Shown: positions 5,192-5,847 of the stretch, one piece after another | Layout: each line of letters starts with the position of its first letter | How positions within the stretch are numbered: position 1 is the stretch's first letter | Assembly (NCBI GenBank): GCA_900752275.1 | Contig: CAADUS010000082.1 | Location: forward strand, 1 to 5,847 | Direction of reading: 5' to 3' | Origin: an uncultured Collinsella sp. | Lineage (GTDB): Bacteria; Actinomycetota; Coriobacteriia; Coriobacteriales; Coriobacteriaceae | Length of the DNA stretch: 5,847 bases | Program-made: the position numbers and the translations under genes | Notes under the pieces: model-generated | The model's input: the letters and a program-made list of their open reading frames with translations, nothing else | What the model was told of the DNA's origin: nothing | Database searches by the model: none

Positions 5192-5847
5192 GTGTCCGCA
5201 TTTCCGTTCGACGCCGTTATCTTTGACATGGACGGCGTCATTGTCGATACCGAGTATTACTACCTGGGCGAGACTGCCGCGTTTGCCAAGGAGCTTGGGC
5301 TTAACCTGACTCAAGAGGAGTTGAATGGGCAGGTCGGTACCTCGCATCAGTTCTTCCTGCATATGCTGGTCGATTGGTTTGAGCGCGCCGGTAAGGGGCA
5401 TTTTACTGGCGAGGAAGCGTTGGCCCGTTGGGACGAGTGGGCGCATAAGCGTCCGCGCGACTATCAGGCTTTGATTAACCCAGGCGCCGTGGATACGATT
5501 CGAGAGCTGCCGCGCCGTGGCGTTCGCGTGGCGCTTGCCAGCTCGTCGCCCATGGTTAGCATCGAGGAAGTGCTCAACGCGTGCGGGCTGTCGGATGCCT
5601 TTGAGTATGTGGTGAGCGGCGAGCAGTTTAAGGAGAGCAAGCCCGAGCCCGACATCTACCTGCATGCGCTGGACCTGCTGGGGCTGCCCGCGAATCGCTG
5701 CTGCTGCGTTGAGGATTCGGTGCCCGGCATCACTGCCGGCAAGCGAGCCGGCCTGACAGTCATTGCCAAGCGCGAGGAGCGCTTTGGCTTTAGCCAGGAT
5801 GCCGCGGACAAGATTATCGACCAGCTGCCGGAGCTGCTCACGCTTTC
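5192..5847 (+). CDS. HAD-IA family phosphatase, beta-phosphoglucomutase-like (3' end outside window)
   Basis: 218 codons are visible, near the usual 215-230 aa of the family, so only a short tail is probably missing. Motif I is FDMDGVIVDTE, with nucleophile Asp12 and acid/base Asp14. Motif II is Ser117 in LASSSP. Motif III is Lys150 in KESKPEPDIY. Motif IV is VEDSVPGI, with Glu174 and Asp175. An alpha-helical cap fills about residues 20-95. Start GTG (5192) is chosen because GGGAGGG (5181-5187) lies 4 bases upstream. The next in-frame ATG (5228) falls inside motif I and would remove the core strand. Relatives include beta-phosphoglucomutase, phosphoglycolate phosphatase and several sugar-phosphate phosphatases. 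The Asp-x-Asp motif followed by a small helical cap does not tell mutase from phosphatase here. Confidence 0.93.
   Translation, partial: MSAFPFDAVIFDMDGVIVDTEYYYLGETAAFAKELGLNLTQEELNGQVGTSHQFFLHMLVDWFERAGKGHFTGEEALARWDEWAHKRPRDYQALINPGAVDTIRELPRRGVRVALASSSPMVSIEEVLNACGLSDAFEYVVSGEQFKESKPEPDIYLHALDLLGLPANRCCCVEDSVPGITAGKRAGLTVIAKREERFGFSQDAADKIIDQLPELLTL

Noticed and set aside
4778..5665. 295-codon minus-strand open frame across both HAD genes
   Set aside because: It runs antisense through two well-supported HAD genes and the terminator between them, and no family motif is seen. It is a GC-rich shadow.

Overview
This GC-rich bacterial window reads like chromosome from the Coriobacteriia (Actinomycetota), possibly Collinsella or a relative. 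That placement is an inference from base composition, codon use, and the mix of a core metabolic gene with a conjugation-type ATPase. The sequence alone does not prove it.

Layout. (1) Bases 1-786 (+) are the C-terminal half of glucose-6-phosphate isomerase (pgi), followed by a strong intrinsic terminator at 820-856. (2) Bases 928-3796 hold three genes on the minus strand, transcribed from right to left. In transcription order they are an unrecognised 296-aa protein (3796-2906), a divergent ClpP-like serine protease (2842-2225), and a VirD4/TraG-like coupling-protein ATPase that lacks the usual N-terminal membrane anchor (2232-928). The last two overlap by 8 bases. (3) Bases 3797-4285 are a 489-base divergent spacer of lower GC. 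It carries an imperfect repeat in the leader of the three-gene unit, a small hairpin, and a possible promoter for the rightward genes. (4) Bases 4286-5128 (+) encode a complete Cof-type (HAD-IIB) phosphatase, followed by a terminator at 5151-5176. (5) Bases 5192-5847 (+) encode a second HAD phosphatase of the beta-phosphoglucomutase-like IA type, cut by the window edge.

The flanking genes are ordinary housekeeping sugar-phosphate genes. The interesting part is the compact minus-strand unit. It has a DNA-pump-like ATPase translationally coupled to a ClpP-like peptidase, plus an unknown partner, with no relaxase, no other type IV secretion gene and no integrase visible within the window. It could be the edge or remnant of an integrated conjugative element, or a stand-alone ATPase-protease system. 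The window does not decide between these.
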